A DNA stretch of 64,000 bases from Mesonia sediminis (GTDB lineage Bacteria; Bacteroidota; Bacteroidia; Flavobacteriales; Flavobacteriaceae), in NCBI RefSeq assembly GCF_042684705.1, contig NZ_JBHULZ010000026.1, positions 124,001 through 188,000 of the forward strand. The letters run 5' to 3'. The notes under the pieces were generated by a model that saw nothing but the letters and a program-made list of their open reading frames with translations, made no database searches and was not told the origin of the DNA. This document shows positions 35,147 through 43,488 of the stretch, one piece after another (within the stretch, counting starts at the first letter, position 1; each line of letters opens with the position of its first letter). The position numbers were made by a program, and so were the translations under genes.

Positions 35147-36841
35147 TTAGTCGCGTGTTAATCGTTTGTATTTTATACGTTTTGGCATTAAGTCTCCGCC
35201 TAGACGTTTTTTCTTATTTTCTTCATAATCAGAGAAGCTCCCTTCAAAGAAATATACTTGCGAATCACCTTCAAAAGCTAAAATATGCGTACAAATTCTA
35301 TCTAAAAACCAACGGTCGTGTGAGATTACTACGGCACAACCTGCAAAATTCTCTAATCCTTCTTCAAGTGCACGTAAAGTATTTACATCTAAATCGTTAG
35401 TAGGCTCGTCTAATAACAAAACATTGCCCTCTTCTTTTAGGGTCATAGCCAAATGCAAACGGTTACGTTCACCACCAGAAAGCATATTAACCTTTTTATT
35501 TTGCTCGCTTCCACTAAAATTGAATCGGCTCAAGTAAGCTCTCGAGTTCACCTCACGACCTCCCATCATAACTAATTCTTGCTCATCGCTAAAGTTTTGC
35601 CAAATGGTTTTCTCGGGATCAATATTAGAATGACTTTGATCAACATAAGCAATTTTGGCCGTCTCCCCTACTTTAAAAGATCCTTTATCTGGTGTTTCTT
35701 CACCCATTATCATTTTAAAAATAGTAGTTTTTCCTGCCCCATTAGGACCTATGATACCCACAATACCAGCCTGGGGTAAATTAAAGTTCAAATCTTCATA
35801 CAACAATTTATCTCCATAAGCTTTGCTTACACCATTGGCTTCTATCACGTTTGTACCTAAACGCGGACCATTTGGAATATAAATTTCCAATTTTTCATCC
35901 ATTTGCTTTTGGTCTTGACTCAGCAACTTATCATAATTATTTAAACGTGCTTTTTGCTTGGCCTGCCTACCTTTAGGCGCCATACGCACCCATTCTAACT
36001 CACGCTCAAGGGTTTTTTGACGTTTCGAAGCAGCTTTTTGCTCTTGCGCCATTCGTTTAGACTTTTGGTCTAACCACGACGAATAATTCCCCTTCCAAGG
36101 GATACCCTCACCACGATCTAATTCTAATATCCATCCGGCCACATTATCTAAGAAGTAACGGTCGTGGGTGACAGCAATCACCGTGCCTTTGTATTGCTGT
36201 AAATGGTGCTCTAGCCAATGTACCGACTCGGCATCTAAATGGTTGGTAGGCTCATCAAGCAATAGCACATCGGGTTCTTGTAAAAGCAAGCGGCAAAGTG
36301 CCACACGGCGGCGTTCACCACCAGAAAGCACCCCTATTTTTTTATCAGAATCTGGGGTTCTTAAAGCATCCATAGCAATTTCTAGCTTAGTATCAATTTC
36401 CCAAGCGTTGCTTGCATCTATCGCATCTTGTAACTTGGCTTGCTTATCCATTAACTTTTCCATTTTTTCGGCATCTTCATACACCTCTGGCAAAGCAAAT
36501 TGATCATTGATTGCGTTATATTCATCAAGGATTTTCACCGTTTCGGCAACCCCTTCTTTTACCACTTCAAGCACGGTTTTATCTTCATCTAACTCGGGTT
36601 CTTGGGGTAAATAACCCACCGAGTAGCCCTGAGAAAATACCACATCACCTTGGTAGTTTTTTTCTTCGCCAGCAATAATGCGTAGCAAAGTAGATTTACC
36701 CGAACCGTTTAAACCTAAAATTCCGATTTTAGCTCCGTAAAAGAAGCTCAAATAAATGTTCTTTAATACCGGTGTATTCGCATTTTTATAGGTCTTGGTT
36801 ACCCCAGACATAGAAAAAATCACCTTTTTGTCATCTGCCAT
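35147..36841 (-). CDS. ettA: Energy-dependent translational throttle protein EttA (ABC-F)
   Basis: EttA is a soluble ABC-F ATPase that binds the ribosomal E site and gates elongation according to ATP/ADP. The 564-aa protein has two ABC domains: Walker A GLNGSGKSTLL and GPNGAGKTTIF, signatures LSGGERRRVALCRLL and LSGGERNRLHLAM, and Walker B LLLDEPTNHLD and LLLDEPTNDLD. The linker (about 240-310) is rich in Lys, Arg and Gln as in EttA. No membrane helices are present. A palindromic repeat lies just upstream. Confidence 0.95.
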   Translation of the reverse strand: MADDKKVIFSMSGVTKTYKNANTPVLKNIYLSFFYGAKIGILGLNGSGKSTLLRIIAGEEKNYQGDVVFSQGYSVGYLPQEPELDEDKTVLEVVKEGVAETVKILDEYNAINDQFALPEVYEDAEKMEKLMDKQAKLQDAIDASNAWEIDTKLEIAMDALRTPDSDKKIGVLSGGERRRVALCRLLLQEPDVLLLDEPTNHLDAESVHWLEHHLQQYKGTVIAVTHDRYFLDNVAGWILELDRGEGIPWKGNYSSWLDQKSKRMAQEQKAASKRQKTLERELEWVRMAPKGRQAKQKARLNNYDKLLSQDQKQMDEKLEIYIPNGPRLGTNVIEANGVSKAYGDKLLYEDLNFNLPQAGIVGIIGPNGAGKTTIFKMIMGEETPDKGSFKVGETAKIAYVDQSHSNIDPEKTIWQNFSDEQELVMMGGREVNSRAYLSRFNFSGSEQNKKVNMLSGGERNRLHLAMTLKEEGNVLLLDEPTNDLDVNTLRALEEGLENFAGCAVVISHDRWFLDRICTHILAFEGDSQVYFFEGSFSDYEENKKKRLGGDLMPKRIKYKRLTRD

Positions 36842-36864
36842 GATAATATATTTAAAGCTGTTAA

Positions 36865-36956
36865 TTTGGGCGTTACCCTATTTAGGGTCGCGCTATTCGT
36901 TGTATCTTTTTAGGTAAAACACCTAAAAAGGATGTCACTGCTATCGCTAACGCAAA
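36865..36956. repeat. REP-like palindromic element
   Basis: About 90 bases with nested inverted repeats: outer GCGTTA/TAACGC (36870-36875 and 36948-36953), ACCCTA/TAGGGT (36875-36888) and a perfect 10-bp stem CTTTTTAGGT/ACCTAAAAAG (36906-36929). From memory its layout (GGGCGTTACCC ... AGGGTCGCGCTAT ... CGCTAACGC) matches short palindromic elements dispersed in flavobacterial genomes. Only one copy is in this window. Confidence 0.55.
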
Positions 36957-37008
36957 TATCTAAAAAATAAGTTGATGAAAATAATAAAGCCTTCAAGAAA
37001 AGAAACTT

Positions 37009-37016
37009 TATTTTTG
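37009..37016 (+). promoter_or_regulatory. -7 box before the thioredoxin-like gene
   Basis: TATTTTTG matches TAnnTTTG exactly, 16 bases before the ATG at 37033; no good -33 element is seen. Confidence 0.5.
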
Positions 37017-37032
37017 TAGTAAAAATAACGCT

Positions 37033-37362
37033 ATGCGGTTAGTTGATATAAAACAAAAGATAGATAAAGGGCAGCCTCTATTATTGTATTTTAGCGGAAA
37101 ACAATGCAGTGTTTGCCACAGTCTTAAGCCTAAAATTAGAGCTGCGGTAACCGAAAACTTTCCTAAAATGGAGTTTCTTGAAATAGCTGCCGAAATGCAC
37201 CCCGAAATCGCTGCTCATTTTCATGTGTTTCAAGTTCCTTGTTTATTGGTTTTCTTTAACCAAAAAGAATACATCCGTAAAGGAGGAAATGTTAGTGTAC
37301 ACGTTTTTATAAACGAAGTGGAGCGCTTATATACTTTATATGAACAAATGAAAAGCGACTAA
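37033..37362 (+). CDS. Thioredoxin-family protein
   Basis: A 109-aa single-domain protein with the thioredoxin fold. The redox motif is CSVC in SGKQCSVCHSLKPKI, and the cis-Pro lies in VFQVPCLLVFF. There is no signal peptide, so it should act in the cytosol as a reductase or a thiol buffer. The CSVC motif differs from the CGPC of the housekeeping trxA at 58679-58978. It lies alone, divergent from ettA. Confidence 0.85.
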   Translation: MRLVDIKQKIDKGQPLLLYFSGKQCSVCHSLKPKIRAAVTENFPKMEFLEIAAEMHPEIAAHFHVFQVPCLLVFFNQKEYIRKGGNVSVHVFINEVERLYTLYEQMKSD

Positions 37363-37656
37363 TGTTTAGATATACCTCTTCCACATTAAATAAAGGCTTT
37401 TAAGTCTCTCGATTTAAGTTATACCGTTTTAAGCCTAACGTACAAAGGATTTAATAATTTCAACCGATTTAAGATATACAAGATGCCACTCTTATCTAGT
37501 CTCTTAAATTACTTTAGGCTTTTGAATTACATGCTTAGCTTTATTATGAACTAAGTGTAATTCGGAAACAAATAGAAAAACAGCTTAAAAGAAATAGTTA
37601 TATTTAGTAGATGTTAAAAGAGTGAAAGGTTGTCCTTAACTATTTACTAAGCATCG

Positions 37657-38061
37657 TCATATCCGCTCATTCCTCCAGATTACGGGATACTTCACAAACT
37701 TCTTATCTGAAATCACCTCAATCACATAAGTTTGGAAAACGCCGTTTCTAGTGGCCGGAGGCCTTTTATTGTCAAAAATCCACCGGTTTCTTTTTTCATT
37801 GATTTCTTCTAAATCAGAAAATTGATAATCTTTTAGCTTTTCTATACAAAGTGTATCTGCTTTTTCTGAATAAGAATAATATACCCCTAGATTTTTAAAA
37901 TATAAATTTTTACCCCTTTGCGGGTGATTTAGAATCTTTTTTGAATGTATATCATTATTATAGCGGATAAAGATTGTGTCTTTCGGATATATCGATTTTT
38001 GCCCGAAAGAAAGTATCGGGCATAAAATCAATAGTAAACTTAAAATTTTAATTGCAGCCAT
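37657..38061 (-). CDS. Small exported protein, putative immunity protein (copy R1)
   Basis: A 134-aa protein with a signal peptide (ILSLLLILCPILSFGQKS). Its first 30 residues are identical to those of the gene at 40842-41273, its last 60 nearly so, and the centre is unrelated in sequence and shorter. It shares PKDTI, SEKADTLCI and the C-terminal KYPVIWRNERI pattern with the other copies; the gene at 38967-39416 is a distant third member. The start overlaps the stop of a toxin-tail remnant by 14 bases. Role as an immunity protein is inference from the cassette layout. Confidence 0.7.
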   Translation of the reverse strand: MAAIKILSLLLILCPILSFGQKSIYPKDTIFIRYNNDIHSKKILNHPQRGKNLYFKNLGVYYSYSEKADTLCIEKLKDYQFSDLEEINEKRNRWIFDNKRPPATRNGVFQTYVIEVISDKKFVKYPVIWRNERI

Positions 38062-38128
38062 TGGGAAAAGTGTTTTTCATATTAGTAATTTGATCTTTTA
38101 TTGCTTGTTGTTCTTGTGGAGATTTTAG
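38048..38128 (-). pseudogene. Toxin-tail remnant before R1 immunity gene
   Basis: After an in-frame stop (38131-38129), 26 codons read LKSPQEQQAIKDQITNMKN and then TFPNGCN, followed by TAA. There is no start codon fitting a gene. It is 80 percent identical to the tail at 41260-41340 and resembles the ends of the tails at 39391 and 40308. It is best read as the 3' end of a lost effector gene. Confidence 0.65.
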
Positions 38129-38177
38129 TTACCAAACTTTTATATCAGCGGTATTTAACTGTTTTTTTTAAAAGGTG

Positions 38178-38354
38178 TTAATCTAAAGATATGGCATCCC
38201 ACACAAGATACGTACTGTAAGATTTCTTTTTAATAAAAATAAGACTGTTGCTTCCTATACCTTTTGGATATTCAAAATCTCTTTGCCTAAACTTTTCTAC
38301 AGATAATTTTAAGGCACATTTAACCTCTTGAATGTTTTTTATCTTTTTAAATCC
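38178..38354 (-). pseudogene. Decayed small gene without a start
   Basis: A 58-codon frame (FKKIKNIQEVKCALKLSVEK, ending YLVWDAISLD) runs between a TGA and a TAA. It has no start codon; a nearby ATG (in ATGCTACGTGAGGA) is in another frame and would need a one-base shift in an A-rich stretch. The sequence is protein-like and may be the end of another immunity or effector gene. Confidence 0.5.
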
Positions 38355-38370
38355 TCACGTAGCATAATAG

Positions 38371-38808
38371 TTATTTAAAACTATTTAAGTTTTTTGCAGT
38401 ACCTTTATAATCAATTCTATAGGTGAAATATCTATTACCAGTTTTAAATATGACATTTAGCTTTGTATCCGTGAATTTTTTTTTGCTAAAAAATTCGTGT
38501 AAATCGCAAGAACCCATCTTACTCAGTTCTTTAGTTTCAACATAATTTACACTATTTAAATCAATACTTTTTCTTAATTCTTTACTAGTTAAAAACTCAT
38601 CGAAGCCAACTCTATTGGGTACTAAGAATATATATGTATCCATTCCAAAAATATTATCGTTCCGCTTTACCTTGAATAAATAATGAATTTTTGAATGTTC
38701 ATCTGTGTTTAGGTAGCCATCCTCGTCTAAAATATAGAAATTACTTTCTTGACAAATTGCTTGCATCGAGAATGATAAAAATAAATAGAAAATTAATTTA
38801 TTCATCAT
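38371..38808 (-). CDS. Small exported protein, putative immunity protein
   Basis: A 145-aa protein with a signal peptide (FYLFLSFSMQAICQES). It is Lys- and Phe-rich and resembles the gene at 39796-40302 in a short block (DLHEFFSKK against ELGQFFSKH), followed by a hydrophobic strand. I know no named family. Its start overlaps the stop of the 45-aa frame before it as ATGA, so the two may be translationally coupled. Immunity role is inferred from the array. Confidence 0.6.
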   Translation of the reverse strand: MMNKLIFYLFLSFSMQAICQESNFYILDEDGYLNTDEHSKIHYLFKVKRNDNIFGMDTYIFLVPNRVGFDEFLTSKELRKSIDLNSVNYVETKELSKMGSCDLHEFFSKKKFTDTKLNVIFKTGNRYFTYRIDYKGTAKNLNSFK

Positions 38809-38942
38809 TTAAAAATTTTAATTAATTGATTAGCGCACTTCACCTTTATATTTTCATCTAAACAAATGCAAATTTTCTTTTGTGCAAGGCCTTTTAATCC
38901 TATAAATAAAAGTAAACTAATTAATACAATTATGTGTCTCAT
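38805..38942 (-). CDS. Truncated exported peptide (45 aa), decayed immunity-like copy
   Basis: The ATG at 38942 gives 45 aa: a signal peptide (MRHIIVLISLLLFIGLKGLA) like that of the gene at 38967-39416 (MKHITVLINFLLLIGFQGFT), then a short Cys-containing tail (KKICICLDENIKVKC). The upstream bases also copy the toxin-tail end of that gene (in another frame SNETHNCIN). So a whole cassette start was duplicated and the body was lost. It could be a real peptide, but decay is more likely. Confidence 0.5.
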   Translation of the reverse strand: MRHIIVLISLLLFIGLKGLAQKKICICLDENIKVKCANQLIKIFK

Positions 38943-38966
38943 TTGAAATAGCATTACTATTAAAAT

Positions 38967-39416
38967 TTAAGGTTTTTGATGCCGCCAATAAACCCTATAT
39001 TTAATAAAATAATTACCGCATTCCTCAATTAGATAGGTTACGAACATATTATTTTTATTGGTTGTATTTGGATAAGGAATACCATATTTCTTAATCAATA
39101 AAGGTTTTGTTTTCTCTTGCCATTTCTTTTCCAGATTATCTAAATCTTTTACCGCTGTAATACGATAATCCATTATACTACTAATTTGTAAAGTGTCCGA
39201 CTCTCCGTTTTTTGGATAAATAAGGCCATTACCTTCATACAAATTAAAATTAAGACCATTCTTATTTCTAAATTTTTTTCCCCTGTAATGAGGTAATGAG
39301 CCATCATTCGGTTTAAATTTAAGATAAATAGTATCTTTCGGAATAACGATTTCCTGCGTAAAGCCCTGAAACCCAATAAGCAAAAGAAAATTAATTAGGA
39401 CAGTTATGTGTTTCAT
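38967..39416 (-). CDS. Small exported protein, putative immunity protein (distant R-family member)
   Basis: A 149-aa protein with a signal peptide (TVLINFLLLIGFQGFTQEI). It shares with the R1 and R2 proteins the motif PKDTIYLKF after the signal peptide, a GESDTL segment and the end YFIKYRVYWRHQ, so it belongs to the same family. The ATG lies inside the last codons of the toxin-tail frame at 39391-39747, an overlap of 26 bases. Confidence 0.65.
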   Translation of the reverse strand: MKHITVLINFLLLIGFQGFTQEIVIPKDTIYLKFKPNDGSLPHYRGKKFRNKNGLNFNLYEGNGLIYPKNGESDTLQISSIMDYRITAVKDLDNLEKKWQEKTKPLLIKKYGIPYPNTTNKNNMFVTYLIEECGNYFIKYRVYWRHQKP

Positions 39417-39747
39417 TTGAAATAGCGTTATTTATTATTGAATCAATTTGTGATTGGTTTACAGAAGGATCATTCCACGCCTCTGTATTTTTAAGACCTA
39501 TCCACGCAATAGCGTTGTAAAATGCATCGGAATGTTGGTTGTTATCAAAATCTTTTAAAGCATTTTTTATTAAAGTAATAAAATAAGCTGCCTTTAAGGT
39601 TACTGACTCGGGGTAGACTTTAAGTATAGCGGTAGTACCAACCACCAATGCGTGTATTAAATTGACAACTTTTGAAATCATTAAGTATACTTTGCATTTA
39701 TTCTTAAAACCTATTCGTTGTAAAACACAAGTACTCGTAGTAGACAT
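39391..39747 (-). pseudogene. Toxin-tail fragment with metallopeptidase-like C-terminus
   Basis: The last 60 residues (LIKNALKDFDNNQHSDAFYN, then AIAWIGLKNTEAWNDPS, ending ETHNCPN) align with the C-terminus of the effector at 41999-43282 (ALALKEFGQKQ, then QFYSDMAWGGLTHIKDPS). The HEGFH part and all upstream domains are missing. The N-terminal 45 residues look unrelated, and the ATG lies in a hairpin, so I call it a 3' remnant rather than a gene. Confidence 0.65.
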
Positions 39748-39764
39748 TTTTCATATACGAGTAC
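39731..39764. repeat. 9-bp inverted repeat at a cassette boundary
   Basis: GTACTCGTA and TACGAGTAC are exact complements with a 16-base spacer, located between an immunity-like gene and the following toxin-tail fragment. It may be a recombination scar or a hairpin in the message. Confidence 0.55.
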
Positions 39765-39795
39765 GAGTGCTGAACAACCAATAGTTTTCGCAATA

Positions 39796-40302
39796 TTATT
39801 GCACTTCTATTCTACTCTTTAACAATGCCACCTCATAGCAGGGAACAAAAGTTTTATCTAAGTCTGCTTTAAAAACTATAAAAATGTTATAGCGTTTAAA
39901 AGTCTTTTTTCTATTCTTTTCTAGATATTCATAATAGTAGGAATAATGTTTACTAAAAAATTGCCCTAGTTCTTTAATAGTAAAATCGTTTAGTTTTGCC
40001 ATAAAAAGTTGAATATCCTCTAGGTTTCCTTTCCTTTTTAACTCTGTAATCATTTCTTTAGGTAATGAATATTTGTAATTATTATAAACACTATTGGAAA
40101 TATGATTATGATAAAGACTCAAGTTCCAATTCTTACGCTTATTAACATGGTAATATTTGATTTTAACATTAGAATTTCCGTTTTCCTGAATTATAGAATC
40201 TATTCTTCTATCAACCACTAAAAAAAGACTTTTGGATACCGCTTGTGCAAAAGTACATTTTACAAATAGTATGAATATTATAATACTTATACAGTTTTTC
40301 AT
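39796..40302 (-). CDS. Small exported protein, putative immunity protein
   Basis: A 168-aa protein with a signal peptide (IIIFILFVKCTFAQAVS). The mature part is rich in Lys, Tyr and Asn, and contains LNDFTIKELGQFFSKHYSYY. I know no named family. It starts 5 bases after the stop of a toxin-tail remnant that ends HNCPN, the same tight layout as the other cassettes. Confidence 0.6.
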   Translation of the reverse strand: MKNCISIIIFILFVKCTFAQAVSKSLFLVVDRRIDSIIQENGNSNVKIKYYHVNKRKNWNLSLYHNHISNSVYNNYKYSLPKEMITELKRKGNLEDIQLFMAKLNDFTIKELGQFFSKHYSYYYEYLEKNRKKTFKRYNIFIVFKADLDKTFVPCYEVALLKSRIEVQ

Positions 40303-40307
40303 AGTAA

Positions 40308-40409
40308 TTAGTTTGGACAGTTGTGGGTAGATGCAAATATATATTGTTGATAAGCTTGATTAATAAAATCCTTTTGATTTTGGGGCATATCATCAAAATA
40401 GCTCAATAA
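40308..40409 (-). pseudogene. Toxin-tail remnant ending HNCPN
   Basis: Thirty-three codons (LLSYFDDMPQNQKDFINQAY, ending ASTHNCPN) run from a TAG to a TAA without a start codon. The MPQxQ segment resembles the tail at 41260-41340, and the last residues equal those of the fragment at 39391. It overlaps the end of the gene at 40403. Confidence 0.6.
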
Positions 40410-40756
40410 CTATAGGGGATTTCGATGGTAAGTTCTATTTTTCCCTTTGCACTTGAGGGAAGAAGGATTATCTGAAAGTCCCCTCCATAGAAATCATAGA
40501 AAAATCTTTGGGGAATGCTATCACTTGAAAATTCAACTATGGGATAACCTTCGCTTCTCTGCATCTTGACTTGTCCAGAAAATTTTCCTCTCACATATAT
40601 ATTGGCATTATTTACAGTTTTATTTTTAGGAGCGGCCAAAGAAAAAATTTGCTTTTTATCAAAACGGTTTACTTCCCAACTTTCTTCTTTTTTTCCAGAA
40701 CATGAAAAATGTAAAAATAAAACCCCGCACCAAAAAAAAATTCGGATGTATTTCAT
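40403..40756 (-). CDS. Small lipoprotein, putative immunity protein
   Basis: A 117-aa protein with a type II signal-like start (FFWCGVLFLHFSCSGKKEES; Cys19 would be lipidated). The mature part is beta-rich (KFSGQVKMQRSEGYPIVEFS). I know no named family. Its ATG overlaps the TGA of a short preceding frame as ATGA. It lies downstream of R2. Confidence 0.6.
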   Translation of the reverse strand: MKYIRIFFWCGVLFLHFSCSGKKEESWEVNRFDKKQIFSLAAPKNKTVNNANIYVRGKFSGQVKMQRSEGYPIVEFSSDSIPQRFFYDFYGGDFQIILLPSSAKGKIELTIEIPYSY

Positions 40757-40851
40757 AACTCGTTGGTATTTTTAAGAACTGTAATATTCGGAATTACTGA
40801 CCCATCTGGATTAGTTGGGCTTAAATATTTACTAAGCATCGTCATATCCGC
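40753..40851 (-). pseudogene. Toxin-tail remnant ending LKNTNEL
   Basis: A 32-codon frame (LSPTNPDGSVIPNITVLKN, ending TNEL) has only internal ATGs and joins the end of R2. Its TGA overlaps the ATG of the following lipoprotein gene. Its sequence differs from the CPN-type tails, so it would come from another effector type. Confidence 0.5.
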
Positions 40852-41273
40852 TCATTCCTCCAGTTTGCGGGATACTTCACAAACTTCTTATCTGAAATCA
40901 CCTCAATCACATAAGTTTGGAAAACACCGTTTCTAGTGGCCGGAGGCCTTTTATTCTCAAAAATCCATCGGTTTCTTTTTTCATTGATTTCTTCTAAATC
41001 AGAAAAATGGTAATCTTTTAAATGTTTTATACAGAGTGTATCTGCTTTTTCTGAGTAAGGGTAAAACAAAGCCATATCTCCTTCTTCCGTTTCAACATTA
41101 AAATAAATACCTAATTTTTGATTATACTTTCTTTCAAATTTAGCGTTCCAAGCTGCATTATTCTTCTCTTGATATTTCACATATATAGTATCTTTCGGAT
41201 ATATTGATTTTTGCCCGAAAGAAAGTATCGGGCACAAAATCAAAAGTAAACTTAAAATTTTAATTGCAGCCAT
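40842..41273 (-). CDS. Small exported protein, putative immunity protein (copy R2)
   Basis: A 143-aa protein with the same signal peptide as the R1 product (ILSLLLILCPILSFGQKS). The centre (KYQEKNNAAWNAKFERKYNQ, then KLGIYFNVETEEGDMALF) has no match in R1, while the last 60 residues are almost identical. Conserved ends with a diverged core are what one expects if the core sets specificity. It overlaps the toxin-tail remnant before it by 14 bases. Confidence 0.7.
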   Translation of the reverse strand: MAAIKILSLLLILCPILSFGQKSIYPKDTIYVKYQEKNNAAWNAKFERKYNQKLGIYFNVETEEGDMALFYPYSEKADTLCIKHLKDYHFSDLEEINEKRNRWIFENKRPPATRNGVFQTYVIEVISDKKFVKYPANWRNERI

Positions 41274-41340
41274 TGGGAAAAGTGTTTTTCATATTAGTAA
41301 TTTGATCTTTTATAGCTAGTTGTGCTTGAGGCATTTTTAG
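41260..41340 (-). pseudogene. Toxin-tail remnant before R2 immunity gene
   Basis: Twenty-six codons (LKMPQAQLAIKDQITNMKNT, then FPNGCN) after an in-frame TAA. Nearly the same as the tail before R1; the region from AIKDQIT to the stop is identical. Confidence 0.65.
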
Positions 41341-41386
41341 TTATCAAGCCTATGTCAAAATAAAAAAATCTTAACTATTTTAAATA

Positions 41387-41419
41387 CCTCTTCTAATAAC
41401 CCACTGTTATTAAAAGAGG
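41387..41419 (-). terminator. Weak hairpin after the effector-immunity pair
   Basis: CCTCTT and AATAAC pair with GTTATT and AAGAGG, with a 2x2 internal mismatch and a 5-base loop. The following minus-strand bases are T/A-rich but not a clean T run. Confidence 0.45.
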
Positions 41420-41427
41420 TTCTATTT

Positions 41428-41988
41428 TTAAATTACCCAAATAGGGATTTGTAAGTACTCTACCCAGCGATTATTTTCTTTTTTAAATACTTTTAAATTG
41501 CCCTCCCCATGCAAAGCATCATAATTGCGCTCATAGTAAATTAGGAAATACTTCCCCTTTTCAAAAAACAATGGTTCTGAAAACCCAAATGTTGGCGTGC
41601 CTGGAGATTTATCGATTTCTTCGTTTTTAATTTCAAAAGGAAAATTAAATTTTTCGGTTTTCCAATTAAAACTAGTTATTTTAGGGAGCTCAATCTTTTC
41701 AAAATCTGTATTTTCTATTAAAAAAATTACTTTTTCTGAATCTACACCCAAGGTACTCCCATTACCATAAGAATAAACAAGATTCTTTTCATTAAAAAAG
41801 TCAAAATCTAATTTATTCTTTAAATCTATGGGTCTAAGGTTAATTTTAATTGCAGAACCTTTTTCTAAATTTGTAATACTATAAATTGTCTTATTCAAAA
41901 CTTTATAGTTTTGGTTCACATTCGAAGGCTCTATTGTTTTGCAACTAATATGGAGTACTACACAAAGCGTTAATATTATATATTTCAT
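41428..41988 (-). CDS. Lipoprotein, putative immunity partner of the metallopeptidase effector
   Basis: A 186-aa protein with a type II signal-like start (YIILTLCVVLHISCKTIEPS; Cys16 would be lipidated). I chose the ATG at 41988, 10 bases after the effector stop; the ATG at 42036 lies in the effector and adds unlike residues. The mature part is beta-rich and ends YLQIPIWVI. I know no named family. The tight coupling to the effector suggests that it guards against it in the periplasm; this is inference. Confidence 0.65.
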   Translation of the reverse strand: MKYIILTLCVVLHISCKTIEPSNVNQNYKVLNKTIYSITNLEKGSAIKINLRPIDLKNKLDFDFFNEKNLVYSYGNGSTLGVDSEKVIFLIENTDFEKIELPKITSFNWKTEKFNFPFEIKNEEIDKSPGTPTFGFSEPLFFEKGKYFLIYYERNYDALHGEGNLKVFKKENNRWVEYLQIPIWVI

Positions 41989-41998
41989 AGCAAAAAAA

Positions 41999-43290
<1,292 letters not shown>

Positions 43291-43329
43291 TTTTTACTTA
43301 AATACATAGTTTAATTGTTAATATTTCCT

Positions 43330-43361
43330 CAAACTTACCTATAATCCTGTAAAATTGCAAA
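43330..43361 (-). promoter_or_regulatory. Promoter of the effector gene
   Basis: On the minus strand TTTG (43361-43358), a 20-base spacer and TAAGTTTG (43337-43330) match the Bacteroidota promoter. The ATG at 43307 follows after 22 bases. An inverted repeat TACCC/GGGTA lies upstream at 43386-43401. Confidence 0.75.
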
Positions 43362-43488
43362 TAATCTAAAAAATATAATGAAATATACCCAATACCGGGT
43401 AGGTAAGAAAAAACATAGCAATCTAGCCCATTTTACAAGGAAGCCTTACAGCATCAAGCTTAGAGGAAAGAAAACTATAAAAAACAGC

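Larger units (their letters stand above)
37641..38135. repeat. Cassette repeat copy R1
   Basis: About 495 bases share both ends with copy R2 at 40826-41347. The shared 5' part covers the tail remnant and the signal peptide of the small gene; the shared 3' part covers its last 60 codons and 16 bases beyond the stop. The middle differs in sequence and length. Confidence 0.85.
40826..41347. repeat. Cassette repeat copy R2
   Basis: About 520 bases; ends match R1 (37641-38135) over the tail remnant, signal peptide and last 60 codons, while the middle of the gene is different. Confidence 0.85.

Noticed and set aside
36873..36888. ACCCTA/TAGGGT hairpin as a terminator
   Set aside because: The loop has only two bases and there is no T run; it is better explained as part of the larger palindromic element.
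39173..39376. Open frame of 67 codons inside the gene at 38967-39416
   Set aside because: It is in another frame of the same strand, without a signal peptide or family features, and is a shadow of the real gene.
40211..40396. 61-codon frame overlapping the tail remnant and the start of the 168-aa gene
   Set aside because: It crosses the stop and start of the real cassette, and shows no similarity to other tails or immunity proteins.
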